Shown: piece by piece, positions 1 to 7,297 of the stretch
Layout of the letters: the number at the start of each line of letters is the position of its first letter
Numbering within the stretch: the stretch's first letter is position 1
NCBI GenBank assembly: GCA_040387755.1
Contig: JAZKDB010000001.1
Location: 806,001-870,000 of the forward strand
Source of the DNA: Rurimicrobium sp040387755
GTDB taxonomy: Bacteria; Bacteroidota; Bacteroidia; Chitinophagales; Chitinophagaceae
Direction of reading: 5' to 3'
DNA: 64,000 bases
Notes under the pieces: generated by a model
What the model saw: the letters and a program-made list of their open reading frames with translations, nothing else
Database searches by the model: none
What the model was told of the DNA's origin: nothing
Made by a program: the position numbers and the translations under genes

Positions 1-177
1 ATCAATTACCATACCTAGTTTTACATCATTGTTATCCATTATTGGTTTGCCCATCAATGTAACACTCAGATGATAAGTATGCCCATGAATATTTTTACAA
101 GGCCCATCATAACCATACAAGGCATGGGCCATATCGAAAGTGAATTTTTTGGTAACTCTTACTTTTTGTGTATTCAT
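1..177 (-). CDS. queD: 6-carboxytetrahydropterin synthase / 6-pyruvoyltetrahydropterin synthase family protein (C-terminus beyond window)
   Basis: Only the first 59 residues are inside the window; the gene runs off the left edge. The fragment has the family signature: FDMAHAL (first zinc histidine), then C-x3-HGH-x-Y around residues 28-35, which supplies the catalytic Cys and two more zinc histidines. The C-x3-HGH spacing is that of QueD (queuosine precursor synthesis from dihydroneopterin triphosphate) rather than the C-x5-HGH of animal PTP synthase. It starts 12 bp after the tryptophan 2,3-dioxygenase stop on the same strand, so it is probably the last known member of the aromatic amino acid operon. 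That context also allows a role in making a pterin cofactor for phenylalanine hydroxylase. Family is sure; QueD versus PTPS role is open. Confidence 0.85.
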   Translation of the reverse strand, partial: MNTQKVRVTKKFTFDMAHALYGYDGPCKNIHGHTYHLSVTLMGKPIMDNNDVKLGMVID

Positions 178-189
178 AAAATATGTCTG

Positions 190-1104
190 CTAGAGATTTT
201 CTCCCCAATGTTCTAACTCTTCTGCGCTCCAAAGGTCGGGAAAGAAAATTCTTCTTTGGTATTTTGGATGCATATATTTTCTCCAGTCACTTCCTCCGGT
301 AGCTTCGGCATTACCCAGATATTTGCCGGCAGCATCATAATGAGCCATTACCCAGGTTACATTTACCGTATAATCATAATGTCTCATTGCCTGAATAAGT
401 GCAGGGTTATTGCGCACCTCTTCAGGTAATTGTTTGAATTTTGTCCAAAGGTTGCTTTGGTTATAGCCTTTCATTTTGTCCAGAAACATTGTTTTATATT
501 TCTCTTCAAACAAACGGATTAAGGTTGTCTTTTTACCCGTGCTGTGGTCTTTTCCTGCTGCCTGCCAATAAAGATGATCGTAGGCATGCTCATACGGAGT
601 ATCGCGGTTAATGGTAGCTCTGAAACGGTAATCTATCAGATTGATTAATTCAGTAGAGGCAAATTCAATGACCCGGTATTGCGCACTCTGAAAACCACTG
701 GCAGGAGTCAGTGTGTTACGGAATTTAAAATACTGTTCCGGCTCCATGCCATCACCCATAATATCAAAAGAAGTGGATAGCATATCAAAATAGCGGCTGA
801 TACGGCGCAGTTTTTCGGTAAAGAAAGCTGCCTCAACAGATTCAGTGTTGCTCACCTGATCTATTTCCCAAAGCACCATTTTGAACAATAGTTCGTTGAT
901 TTGATGGTACATAATAAAGACCATTTCATCGGGTAGGGTGGTGCGCTGAGTTTGAAGACTTAATAAAGCTTCAGGCATAATATAATCCCAATAGGTAATG
1001 GGTTTGGCCCAAACCAATCCTTCCAGATGCACATCGGGATTCTGATCGATGGCGGTATATTTTTCGCTGATACGTTTCAGCAACTCTTCTTTGATATTAT
1101 CCAT
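190..1104 (-). CDS. kynA: Tryptophan 2,3-dioxygenase
   Basis: Heme enzyme that opens the indole ring of L-tryptophan to N-formylkynurenine, first step of the kynurenine pathway. The 304-residue protein shows the distal-pocket helix MVFIMYHQINELLFKM (about 61-76), the substrate-binding SGFQSAQYR segment (about 136-144), and a C-terminal heme-ligand helix with His followed by a TGGS loop (WVMAHYD... TGGSDW). Length and all-helical character fit the bacterial family. It lies 15 bp after kmo, which performs the third step, and just before the queD-like gene; kynureninase and formamidase are not visible in the window. Start ATG at 1104 gives the expected N-terminus. The symbol follows common bacterial use. 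Confidence 0.93.
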   Translation of the reverse strand: MDNIKEELLKRISEKYTAIDQNPDVHLEGLVWAKPITYWDYIMPEALLSLQTQRTTLPDEMVFIMYHQINELLFKMVLWEIDQVSNTESVEAAFFTEKLRRISRYFDMLSTSFDIMGDGMEPEQYFKFRNTLTPASGFQSAQYRVIEFASTELINLIDYRFRATINRDTPYEHAYDHLYWQAAGKDHSTGKKTTLIRLFEEKYKTMFLDKMKGYNQSNLWTKFKQLPEEVRNNPALIQAMRHYDYTVNVTWVMAHYDAAGKYLGNAEATGGSDWRKYMHPKYQRRIFFPDLWSAEELEHWGENL

Positions 1105-1119
1105 AGTGCAGCTATTTTT

Positions 1120-2493
1120 TTAAACATTATTTTTCATAAACGAGTGAATGATATTGTCTATCATTTCTTCAGAACTTTCTTCGTTTAGCTGATGTTGCCT
1201 GATTAAACCCTGAATCATGGCTTCCTGCTCATTTCCTTTGCTGAGTGCTGTTTGATATTCAATGTCGGTAAAGGAAACCATAGAATACAATGGGAAATAA
1301 GATTCGGGATACAGATAATTTATTCTCCTTTCTACTTTTTGCAACAACAGAAAACCCGGGTCAGTCACTTTGTCCCGCATCACAATATAATTCTGCAAAG
1401 ACAAATCCTGAACGGCATCACCATTTGGTTTGCGCAGCAACTCATATTCTTTGAATATCTGTGGCCAATCTTCCTGGTGTTTTTGCATGAGCTGCCACAT
1501 GACACTGCAATCTTCAAATCCGGCATTCATTCCCTGACCGAAGAACGGAACAGTAGCATGTGCCGCATCGCCCATCAGAGCATATTTACCCGATGTCCAG
1601 GGAAAGCAACGGATAATAGCCAATGAGGATAAGGGGTGCTGATCCCATTCGTTAGCCACCTGAGGCATCATAGTATAGAAGTCTGGAAATACTTCCTGAA
1701 AAAAGGCTGTAACTTTTTCTTTATTGGTCAGGTTATTGAAACAATGCTTGTCCCCTTCGAAAGGCATAAACAAAGTGCAGGTAAAAGAGCCGTCGAAGTT
1801 GGGTAGGGCTATCAACATAAAGCGACCTCGAGGCCAGATATGTAAAGTTTCTTTATCCAGTTTGTAAGAGCCGTCAGCATTGGCGGGTAATAAAATTTCC
1901 CGATATCCATCCGGAATATAATTCTGACTGTAACTAAAACGGTCCAGTTTTTGAAAACCATTATAACGTGCAGCCGAAAAAGCCCCATCTGTGGCAAAGA
2001 CAACTGAAGCATTTTGCTCACCAAATATTCCGGCATTCGTATCGTTGAAGATAGCTGTGCCTTTTGCCAAATCAACATTGATACATTCGTGATTGAAATG
2101 TATTTTCACACCACTTTCTTCTGCAATGCTCATTAATCGGGCATTGATAGCACCACGAGACACTGAATAAATAGCCTGACCTTCATTGCCATAAGGTTGG
2201 TATTTTAAATCACCATCCAGATGATGCAGTGTTCTGCCAAACATTGGAATGGCAATTTTTCTGATTTCATCACCAATACCTAATTCATCCAAAGCTTTCC
2301 AACCTCTGTAAGAAGTAGCAAGGTTGATGGACTTGCCCGCTGAGATCTTTGCTTTACGCATATCTGCACGACGTTCAAATACATCAACCTTGTAACCTGC
2401 TTTGCTGAGATATATTGCCCAAAGAGAACCTACTAATCCGGCACCAATAATAATGGCTGTCTTGGTTTTTGGCTCCTGAACGTTTTTTATCAT
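1120..2493 (-). CDS. kmo: Kynurenine 3-monooxygenase
   Basis: FAD-dependent monooxygenase that hydroxylates L-kynurenine to 3-hydroxykynurenine with NADPH and O2. The 457-residue protein has an N-terminal Rossmann GxGxxG motif (GAGLVGS, about 17-23), an FERR strand end for FAD ribose binding, the KMO-type GKSINLATSYRG segment, and the second FAD motif GDAAHATVPFFGQGMNAG (from about 308). The reading frame is open to 2607, but that start would run 71 bp into hpd and adds a tail unlike the family; the ATG at 2493 begins MIKNVQEP just before the Rossmann strand and leaves 43 bp after hpd. Next to tryptophan dioxygenase it gives two kynurenine-pathway steps, for NAD synthesis or tryptophan breakdown. 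Confidence 0.93.
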   Translation of the reverse strand: MIKNVQEPKTKTAIIIGAGLVGSLWAIYLSKAGYKVDVFERRADMRKAKISAGKSINLATSYRGWKALDELGIGDEIRKIAIPMFGRTLHHLDGDLKYQPYGNEGQAIYSVSRGAINARLMSIAEESGVKIHFNHECINVDLAKGTAIFNDTNAGIFGEQNASVVFATDGAFSAARYNGFQKLDRFSYSQNYIPDGYREILLPANADGSYKLDKETLHIWPRGRFMLIALPNFDGSFTCTLFMPFEGDKHCFNNLTNKEKVTAFFQEVFPDFYTMMPQVANEWDQHPLSSLAIIRCFPWTSGKYALMGDAAHATVPFFGQGMNAGFEDCSVMWQLMQKHQEDWPQIFKEYELLRKPNGDAVQDLSLQNYIVMRDKVTDPGFLLLQKVERRINYLYPESYFPLYSMVSFTDIEYQTALSKGNEQEAMIQGLIRQHQLNEESSEEMIDNIIHSFMKNNV

Positions 2494-2536
2494 TTGTTCA
2501 ATCGTTTTCTTAATGTGAAAAAAGGGTAGCCTGATA

Positions 2537-3694
2537 TTATAATGTTCCTCTTCTGGCCTGTTCTGCTTCAATACTTTCAAACAATGCCTGAAAATTACCT
2601 TTACCAAAAGACTTCGCTCCTTTACGCTGAATTATCTCGAAGAACAAAGTTGGACGATCTTCAACAGGTTTGGTGAAAATCTGCAACAAATAACCTTCCT
2701 CATCACGGTCTACCATAATGCCCAAAGACTTAAGGATATTCATATCTTCAGCAATAGTTCCTACACGGTCTACTACAGTATCATAATAAGTGCCGGGAAC
2801 ATGTAAAAACTCTACACCTCGTTTTCTCATTTCAGAGATTGTAAAGACGATGTCGTCAGTAGCCACTGCAATATGCTGGCAACCTGCACCTCCATAAAAA
2901 TCAAGGTATTCCTCTACCTGAGATTTTTTTAAACCGTGTGCTGGTTCATTTATCGGGAATTTGATTCGGCCATTTCCATTAGTCATCACCTTACTCATCA
3001 GAGCAGTGTATTGTGTAGAAATATCTTTATCATCAAAAGTGACTAAATTGGCGAAGCCCATCACATTTGCATAAAAGTTAGCCCATTTATTCATGGAGCC
3101 CAATTCTACATTTCCCACCATATGGTCAATGTATTTCAGTCCGGTTGGTATAGGCTCATATTCAGATTCCCATTTTTCAAATCCGGGCAAAAACACTCCT
3201 TTGTAGTTTTTTCGCTCTACAAAATAGTGAACAGTATCTCCATAAGTTTTGATACCAGCCTTTACCACTACACCATTTTCGTCAGAGTAAATGGTTGGTT
3301 CCATTACAGATTCTGCACCACGGCTAATAGTTTCCTGATAAGCTTTTTTAGCATCCTCTACCCAAAGTGCAATTACTTTTACACCATCACCATGTCTGCG
3401 GATATGGTCTGATATTTCACTATCCGGATTAAAAGGAGTAGTAAGTACCAGACGGATTTTATCCTGAACAACTACATAAGAGCAATATTCTTTATTACCG
3501 GTCTCCAATCCGCAATAGGCCAGCGATTGAAATCCGAAGGCGGTCTTGTAGTAATGGGCTGCCTGCTTGGCATTACCTACATAAAGTTCTACATAATCAG
3601 TGCCGTTGATGGGCAAAAAATCCTGAGCTTGCTCGAATATTTTTTCGATGCCGTAATTAAAATTGTCTACTTGAGTGAGATTAGCTGTGGACAT
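2537..3694 (-). CDS. hpd: 4-hydroxyphenylpyruvate dioxygenase
   Basis: Non-heme Fe(II) enzyme that converts 4-hydroxyphenylpyruvate to homogentisate in tyrosine breakdown. It has two vicinal-oxygen-chelate (glyoxalase-like) halves in 385 residues. The iron triad is visible: His191 (YIDHMVGNVE), His274 (GCQHIAVAT) and Glu353 (LFFEIIQR), and the C-terminal closing helix with GKGNFQALFESIE is intact. It starts 5 bp after the peroxiredoxin stop, so the two are tightly coupled, and homogentisate dioxygenase lies one gene upstream, giving two consecutive steps of the homogentisate pathway. Maleylacetoacetate isomerase and fumarylacetoacetase are not in the window. Confidence 0.96.
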   Translation of the reverse strand: MSTANLTQVDNFNYGIEKIFEQAQDFLPINGTDYVELYVGNAKQAAHYYKTAFGFQSLAYCGLETGNKEYCSYVVVQDKIRLVLTTPFNPDSEISDHIRRHGDGVKVIALWVEDAKKAYQETISRGAESVMEPTIYSDENGVVVKAGIKTYGDTVHYFVERKNYKGVFLPGFEKWESEYEPIPTGLKYIDHMVGNVELGSMNKWANFYANVMGFANLVTFDDKDISTQYTALMSKVMTNGNGRIKFPINEPAHGLKKSQVEEYLDFYGGAGCQHIAVATDDIVFTISEMRKRGVEFLHVPGTYYDTVVDRVGTIAEDMNILKSLGIMVDRDEEGYLLQIFTKPVEDRPTLFFEIIQRKGAKSFGKGNFQALFESIEAEQARRGTL

Positions 3695-3699
3695 ATTAT

Positions 3700-4338
3700 T
3701 TAGTTTTTTGTGTGCTCCAGATAGGCTGCAATACCTTCTGCAGTGGCGCTTAAAGCTTCTTTACCACTATTCCAGTTTGCAGGACATACTTCTCCGTTTT
3801 CTTCGTGGAAATTGAGTGCATCAACCATGCGAAGTGCTTCGTCAACACTGCGGCCCAATGGCAAATCGTTAATCACCTGGTGACGGATAACACCATTTTT
3901 GTCTATTAAAAATAGTCCACGGAAGGCAACCGGATTTCCTTCAAATGAAACCTGATTGTTGTCGTTCATTTTATATTCGCCCGCCAATACGCCGTAGTTC
4001 AATGCAATCATTTTGCTGCAATCTGCAACAATAGGATAGGTAACACCTTTGATTCCACCTTTATTGCGTTCTGTGTTTAACCATGCCCAATGTGAGAATT
4101 TTGAATCGATGGAACAGGCAACCACTACTGTATCTCTTTTTTCAAATTCAGCTAACTGATTTTGGAAAGCGATTAACTCTGTCGGGCATACGAAAGTGAA
4201 ATCCAGAGGATAGAAAAAGAACACGACGTTTTTCTTGCCAACGTATTGTTCCAGAGAGAATCCTTCTGCAAATTCGTTGCCGTTTACTACTGCTTCTTCC
4301 GAGAAAAATGGTGCCTTTTTTCCAATTAGGTTGTTCAT
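3700..4338 (-). CDS. 2-Cys peroxiredoxin (AhpC/Prx1 type)
   Basis: Thiol peroxidase that reduces H2O2 and organic hydroperoxides. The 212-residue protein carries the peroxidatic Cys51 in FYPLDFTFVCPTE and the resolving Cys185 in GEVCPANW, as in typical 2-Cys peroxiredoxins; the C-terminal tail after the resolving Cys is of the longer Prx1 kind. It sits between hmgA (54 bp away) and hpd (5 bp away) on the same strand, inside an operon of oxygen-using dioxygenases and an FAD monooxygenase. A role in removing peroxide leaked by those enzymes is plausible from context only. The reducing partner cannot be told from the sequence. Confidence 0.95.
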   Translation of the reverse strand: MNNLIGKKAPFFSEEAVVNGNEFAEGFSLEQYVGKKNVVFFFYPLDFTFVCPTELIAFQNQLAEFEKRDTVVVACSIDSKFSHWAWLNTERNKGGIKGVTYPIVADCSKMIALNYGVLAGEYKMNDNNQVSFEGNPVAFRGLFLIDKNGVIRHQVINDLPLGRSVDEALRMVDALNFHEENGEVCPANWNSGKEALSATAEGIAAYLEHTKN

Positions 4339-4392
4339 TGTTTTTTGTTTTAGTTAATTAATGTGAAATAAATTTTGATTTGGGGCGCGAAG

Positions 4393-5547
4393 TTAATCCA
4401 ACCAAGATTTATAATAGTCTTTCACATCAATTTTTAACGCTTCTTCGGTTATCATCATTGGTTGGAATGGGTCTATCATTACAGCCAGTTCTTCTGTTTC
4501 TTTTTTGCCGATACTTCGTTCAATAGCTCCGGGGTGTGGACCGTGCGGTATTCCACCGGGATGAAGGGTGATTTGCCCCTGTTCGATGTTGTTTCTGCTC
4601 ATAAAGTCGCCATCTACATAGTATAATATTTCATCACTGTCTATATTGCTGTGATGGTATGGAGCAGGGATGGCAAGCGGATGATAATCGTACAAGCGGG
4701 GAACGAAAGAACAAATCACGAAATTTTTACTTTCAAAAGTTTGGTGAATGGGTGGAGGCATATGTATGCGCCCTGTTATTGGTTCGAAATTAAATATTGA
4801 AAAAGTATAAGGATAAAGATATCCATCCCATCCTGCTACATCAAAAGGATGATTAGCATATACATAAGGGAACATAAAGCCCTTTTTCTTGATAAAAATG
4901 TCAAATTCACCCTGTTCATCGTGCGTTTTCAGGTTTTGCGGAATTTTGATATCGCGCTCACAAAATGGCGAATGCTCCAGCAGTTGTCCGAAATCATTTC
5001 TGTATCTGCGTGGCGTAAATATTGGGTCGAAAGATTCTACAAATAATAATCTGTTGTCTGCAGTATCAAACTCTATTTTGTATACTGTACCACGGGGAAT
5101 ATTGATATAATCACCATATTGGAATTTTAATTCGCCAAACATGGTGTACAATGTACCGCTGCCTCTATGAACAAAGAGTAATTCATCGGCATCTGCATTT
5201 TTATAAAAATAATCAGGCGATGTGGTGGGCGCAGCTAATCCTACCTGCATCGCAGCATTCACCATCAAGGTTTTTCTGCTTTTGATGTAATCTGCCTCGG
5301 GTTGGATGTCAAATCCTTTAAAACTCATTGCATCAAGGCCATTTTCTATAGCTATTTTAGGAATAATCGAATAGGCTTTGTCTTTTTGCTTTACACGTGT
5401 GGGCGGGTATAAGTGATAGACCAGAGACGATAATCCTGCAAAGCCTTGTGTGCCCACTAATTCTTCGGCATATAATTCGCCATTTGCCTGACGATGTACT
5501 ACGTGACGTTTATCGGGTATAACTCCTAATTTATGATAGAAAGGCAT
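4393..5547 (-). CDS. hmgA: Homogentisate 1,2-dioxygenase
   Basis: Fe(II) ring-cleaving dioxygenase that turns homogentisate into maleylacetoacetate. The 384-residue cupin-fold protein is shorter than the roughly 430-residue proteobacterial and animal enzymes, as usual in Bacteroidota. The C-terminal iron site is clear: His298/His299 in PYHHSN, Glu306 in DSDEILYY and His335 in HPGGIPHGPHPG. It appears to be the first gene of the hmgA-prx-hpd-kmo-tdo-queD operon. About 25-90 bp upstream lie a TAnnTTTG box and a double Crp-type dyad nearly identical to the one before the first paaA, so control by a Crp/Fnr regulator is likely. Confidence 0.94.
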   Translation of the reverse strand: MPFYHKLGVIPDKRHVVHRQANGELYAEELVGTQGFAGLSSLVYHLYPPTRVKQKDKAYSIIPKIAIENGLDAMSFKGFDIQPEADYIKSRKTLMVNAAMQVGLAAPTTSPDYFYKNADADELLFVHRGSGTLYTMFGELKFQYGDYINIPRGTVYKIEFDTADNRLLFVESFDPIFTPRRYRNDFGQLLEHSPFCERDIKIPQNLKTHDEQGEFDIFIKKKGFMFPYVYANHPFDVAGWDGYLYPYTFSIFNFEPITGRIHMPPPIHQTFESKNFVICSFVPRLYDYHPLAIPAPYHHSNIDSDEILYYVDGDFMSRNNIEQGQITLHPGGIPHGPHPGAIERSIGKKETEELAVMIDPFQPMMITEEALKIDVKDYYKSWLD

Positions 5548-5570
5548 CTGCTTTTGTTTTGATTATGCGA

Positions 5571-5578
5571 CAAAAATA
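5571..5578 (-). promoter_or_regulatory. -7 promoter box of the hmgA operon
   Basis: On the minus strand this reads TATTTTTG, an exact match to the Bacteroidota -7 consensus TAnnTTTG, 23 bp before the hmgA ATG. There is no good TTTG -33 element at the usual 19-21 bp; that position is taken by the proximal Crp-type dyad, as expected of an activator-dependent promoter. Confidence 0.65.
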
Positions 5579-5599
5579 GCAGGTGCTTTAAGTCTAAAA

Positions 5600-5631
5600 T
5601 GTGACAAGGCTCACAGTATGATAAAAGTCAT
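5600..5631 (-). promoter_or_regulatory. Double Crp/Fnr-type operator upstream of hmgA
   Basis: Two dyads with TGA-N6-TCA geometry lie 17 bp apart centre to centre. The proximal one (5600-5615) is the perfect CRP half-site pair TGTGA-N6-TCACA; the distal one (5618-5631) is ATGA-N6-TCAT. The proximal dyad ends 21 bp from the -7 box, which puts its centre near -40 if transcription starts about 6 nt after that box, the class II activator position. The same arrangement is found at 8282-8313. Confidence 0.72.
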
Positions 5632-5679
5632 TTTTTTTGATGAATGTTGTGGTAATTGACGCACACTATTTAAAACCAC

Positions 5680-5711
5680 AAGACCCATTCCTGTATTGGG
5701 AAATGGGTCTT
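5680..5711 (-). terminator. Terminator after the first paa operon
   Basis: A 10-bp perfect stem (AAGACCCATT / AATGGGTCTT) with a 12-nt loop lies 26 bp after the paaD stop and before the hmgA promoter. The minus-strand tail is only moderately T-rich (GTGGTTTTA). Confidence 0.7.
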
Positions 5712-5736
5712 TATCTGTTTTTAGCTTGTTTTAGGT

Positions 5737-6231
5737 TTAATGGCATTTAAAGTAATCAAAAGGTTCCTGACAATCGTTGCAGGTGTATAATGCTTTACAG
5801 GCTGTTGAGCCAAATTGGGATACTAGTTTTGTGTTTTTTGAATGACATTTAGGACAACTTACTTCTACATTTTTTGGTGACAACCAATTGACACAGGATG
5901 AATGAACTGGTGCTGCAATACCGAACTGAATCAATTTTTCTTTAGTGCTTTCGCTCATCCAGTCTGTTGTCCAGGCCGGAGCAAAGACCATGGTTACTTT
6001 GGCATTTTCAATACCGGCTTCCTGTAATGTGCTGAGTATATCCTGTTCAATGATTCCCATTGCAGGGCAACCCGTGTATGTGGGGGTCAGTAATACTTCG
6101 CAACCTTTTTCAGAAATAAGTACATCACGTAACATGCCCATTTCTTCGATAGTTACCACCGGAATTTCAGGGTCCTTAATCTCGGACAATAAAGCCAGTA
6201 TTTCTTCTCTGTCTAGCATCGTGTTTACCAT
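5737..6231 (-). CDS. paaD: Phenylacetate-CoA oxygenase assembly subunit PaaD (copy 1)
   Basis: MIP18/DUF59-type protein thought to help insert the metal centre of the phenylacetyl-CoA epoxidase. The 164-residue protein has the DPEIP (20-24) and TYTGCPAM (51-58) motifs of the domain and a C-terminal zinc ribbon with CxxC pairs at Cys126/129 and Cys151/154, ending FDYFKCH. Its ATG overlaps the paaC stop (ATGGTAA), a sign of translational coupling; a second ATG four codons on (MLDREE) is also possible. It is the last gene of the first paa cluster and is followed by a terminator. Compared with copy 2 at 33451-33972 it lacks an 11-residue insertion after residue 34. Confidence 0.93.
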   Translation of the reverse strand: MVNTMLDREEILALLSEIKDPEIPVVTIEEMGMLRDVLISEKGCEVLLTPTYTGCPAMGIIEQDILSTLQEAGIENAKVTMVFAPAWTTDWMSESTKEKLIQFGIAAPVHSSCVNWLSPKNVEVSCPKCHSKNTKLVSQFGSTACKALYTCNDCQEPFDYFKCH

Positions 6232-6983
6232 GTTGCGTCAGGATATGCTCTTTGTAAATATTGCATTTCAGATAAAATATGACCAAGGTTTTCAGTATGA
6301 ATTCCTTTCCTGCCGCCTGTTTGCATATACCCTGAAACTGGAGTGATGATGTTAGATGCAGTTAATACATTGCTTACCATTTCTTGCCACTTGCTTTGCA
6401 ATGCTTTGTTGTCATAGGCAACTCCTTCTGTACAAAGCATGTCTTCCTCATCACTCATTTCAAATTGTTCGCCGGTATACATCCACAAATCATTTATTGC
6501 TTGCTGTAATTTGTCATTACTGAAAGCTGTGCCTTTGCCTAAACGATAGCACCAATCGCGCGAATGTGTCCAATGGTAACGGATTTCCTTAATGGCTTTG
6601 CCTGCAATAGCGGCAAGGGTTTCATCTTTTGAAGTACAAAGTTCGGTGTACAGCAGAAATTCAAAAGTTGATATGAACAATTGCTTGGCAATCGTATAAG
6701 CGAAATCTCCTTTGGGCATTTCGGCTATAAGATTATTGTAATATTGATGTTCGGGCCTTCTGTAGGCCAAATCATCTGATGTTCGGCCTTTTCCTTCTAC
6801 TTCGCCTGCATATTGCAACAGATTTTGGGCACGGCCGATATAGTCTAATGCAATATTGGTCAGTGCTAAATCTTCTTCCAGAATGGGACCTTTGCTGCAC
6901 CACTCCGACAAGCGATGACTTTGAATCAAGGCATTGTCACCCAACTGCAAAAGGTATTTATATAGAGCTTCTTGCTTTGTCAT
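6225..6983 (-). CDS. paaC: Phenylacetate-CoA oxygenase structural subunit PaaC (copy 1)
   Basis: Ferritin-like, all-helical subunit that pairs with PaaA in the phenylacetyl-CoA 1,2-epoxidase; it stabilises the complex and does not hold a competent di-iron site. The 252-residue protein has the family's GDNALIQSHRLSEWCSKGPILEEDLALTNIALD segment near the N-terminus (split here over residues 17-49), RYHWTHSRDW in the third helix, and ends GRKGIHTENLGHILSEMQYLQRAYPDATW. It is 11 bp from paaB and overlaps paaD by 7 bp. The paralogue at 33966-34745 has the same length class and an almost identical C-terminal motif. Confidence 0.94.
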   Translation of the reverse strand: MTKQEALYKYLLQLGDNALIQSHRLSEWCSKGPILEEDLALTNIALDYIGRAQNLLQYAGEVEGKGRTSDDLAYRRPEHQYYNNLIAEMPKGDFAYTIAKQLFISTFEFLLYTELCTSKDETLAAIAGKAIKEIRYHWTHSRDWCYRLGKGTAFSNDKLQQAINDLWMYTGEQFEMSDEEDMLCTEGVAYDNKALQSKWQEMVSNVLTASNIITPVSGYMQTGGRKGIHTENLGHILSEMQYLQRAYPDATW

Positions 6984-6994
6984 TGTTATGGATT

Positions 6995-7285
6995 TTAAAT
7001 TTGTTTAGCACCTTCTGGCATTACATAAAAAGTAGGGTGGCGGTACATTTTGTCATTGGATGGGTCAAAGAACATACCTGCATCTTCGGGGTTTGATGCA
7101 GTAACATATTTTGCCGGAACAACCCAAATGCTGGTGCCTTCGTTTCTGCGCGTATAGATATCGCGTGCATTTTGCAATGCCATTTGATTGTCAGAAGCAT
7201 GAACGCTACCTGCGTGTGTATAGTGGCTTCCGGGGCGGCTTTGGATAAAAACTTCCCAAAGATCTAATTGTGTATCTGTTGACAT
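6995..7285 (-). CDS. paaB: Phenylacetate-CoA oxygenase subunit PaaB (copy 1)
   Basis: Small subunit that bridges PaaAC heterodimers in the epoxidase complex. The 96-residue protein matches the family: LWEVFIQSRPGSHYTHAGSVHA near the start, ALQNARDIYTRR in the middle, and FFDPSNDKMYRHPTFY near the end. It is 12 bp after paaA and 11 bp before paaC, consistent with one transcript. Length equals the usual 90-100 residues. Confidence 0.94.
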   Translation of the reverse strand: MSTDTQLDLWEVFIQSRPGSHYTHAGSVHASDNQMALQNARDIYTRRNEGTSIWVVPAKYVTASNPEDAGMFFDPSNDKMYRHPTFYVMPEGAKQI

Positions 7286-7297
7286 AATTATCGTTTT

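Noticed and set aside
2494..2607. Longer N-terminus for kmo
   Set aside because: It would overlap hpd by 71 bp and adds a basic tail not seen in the family; the Rossmann strand begins just after ATG 2493.
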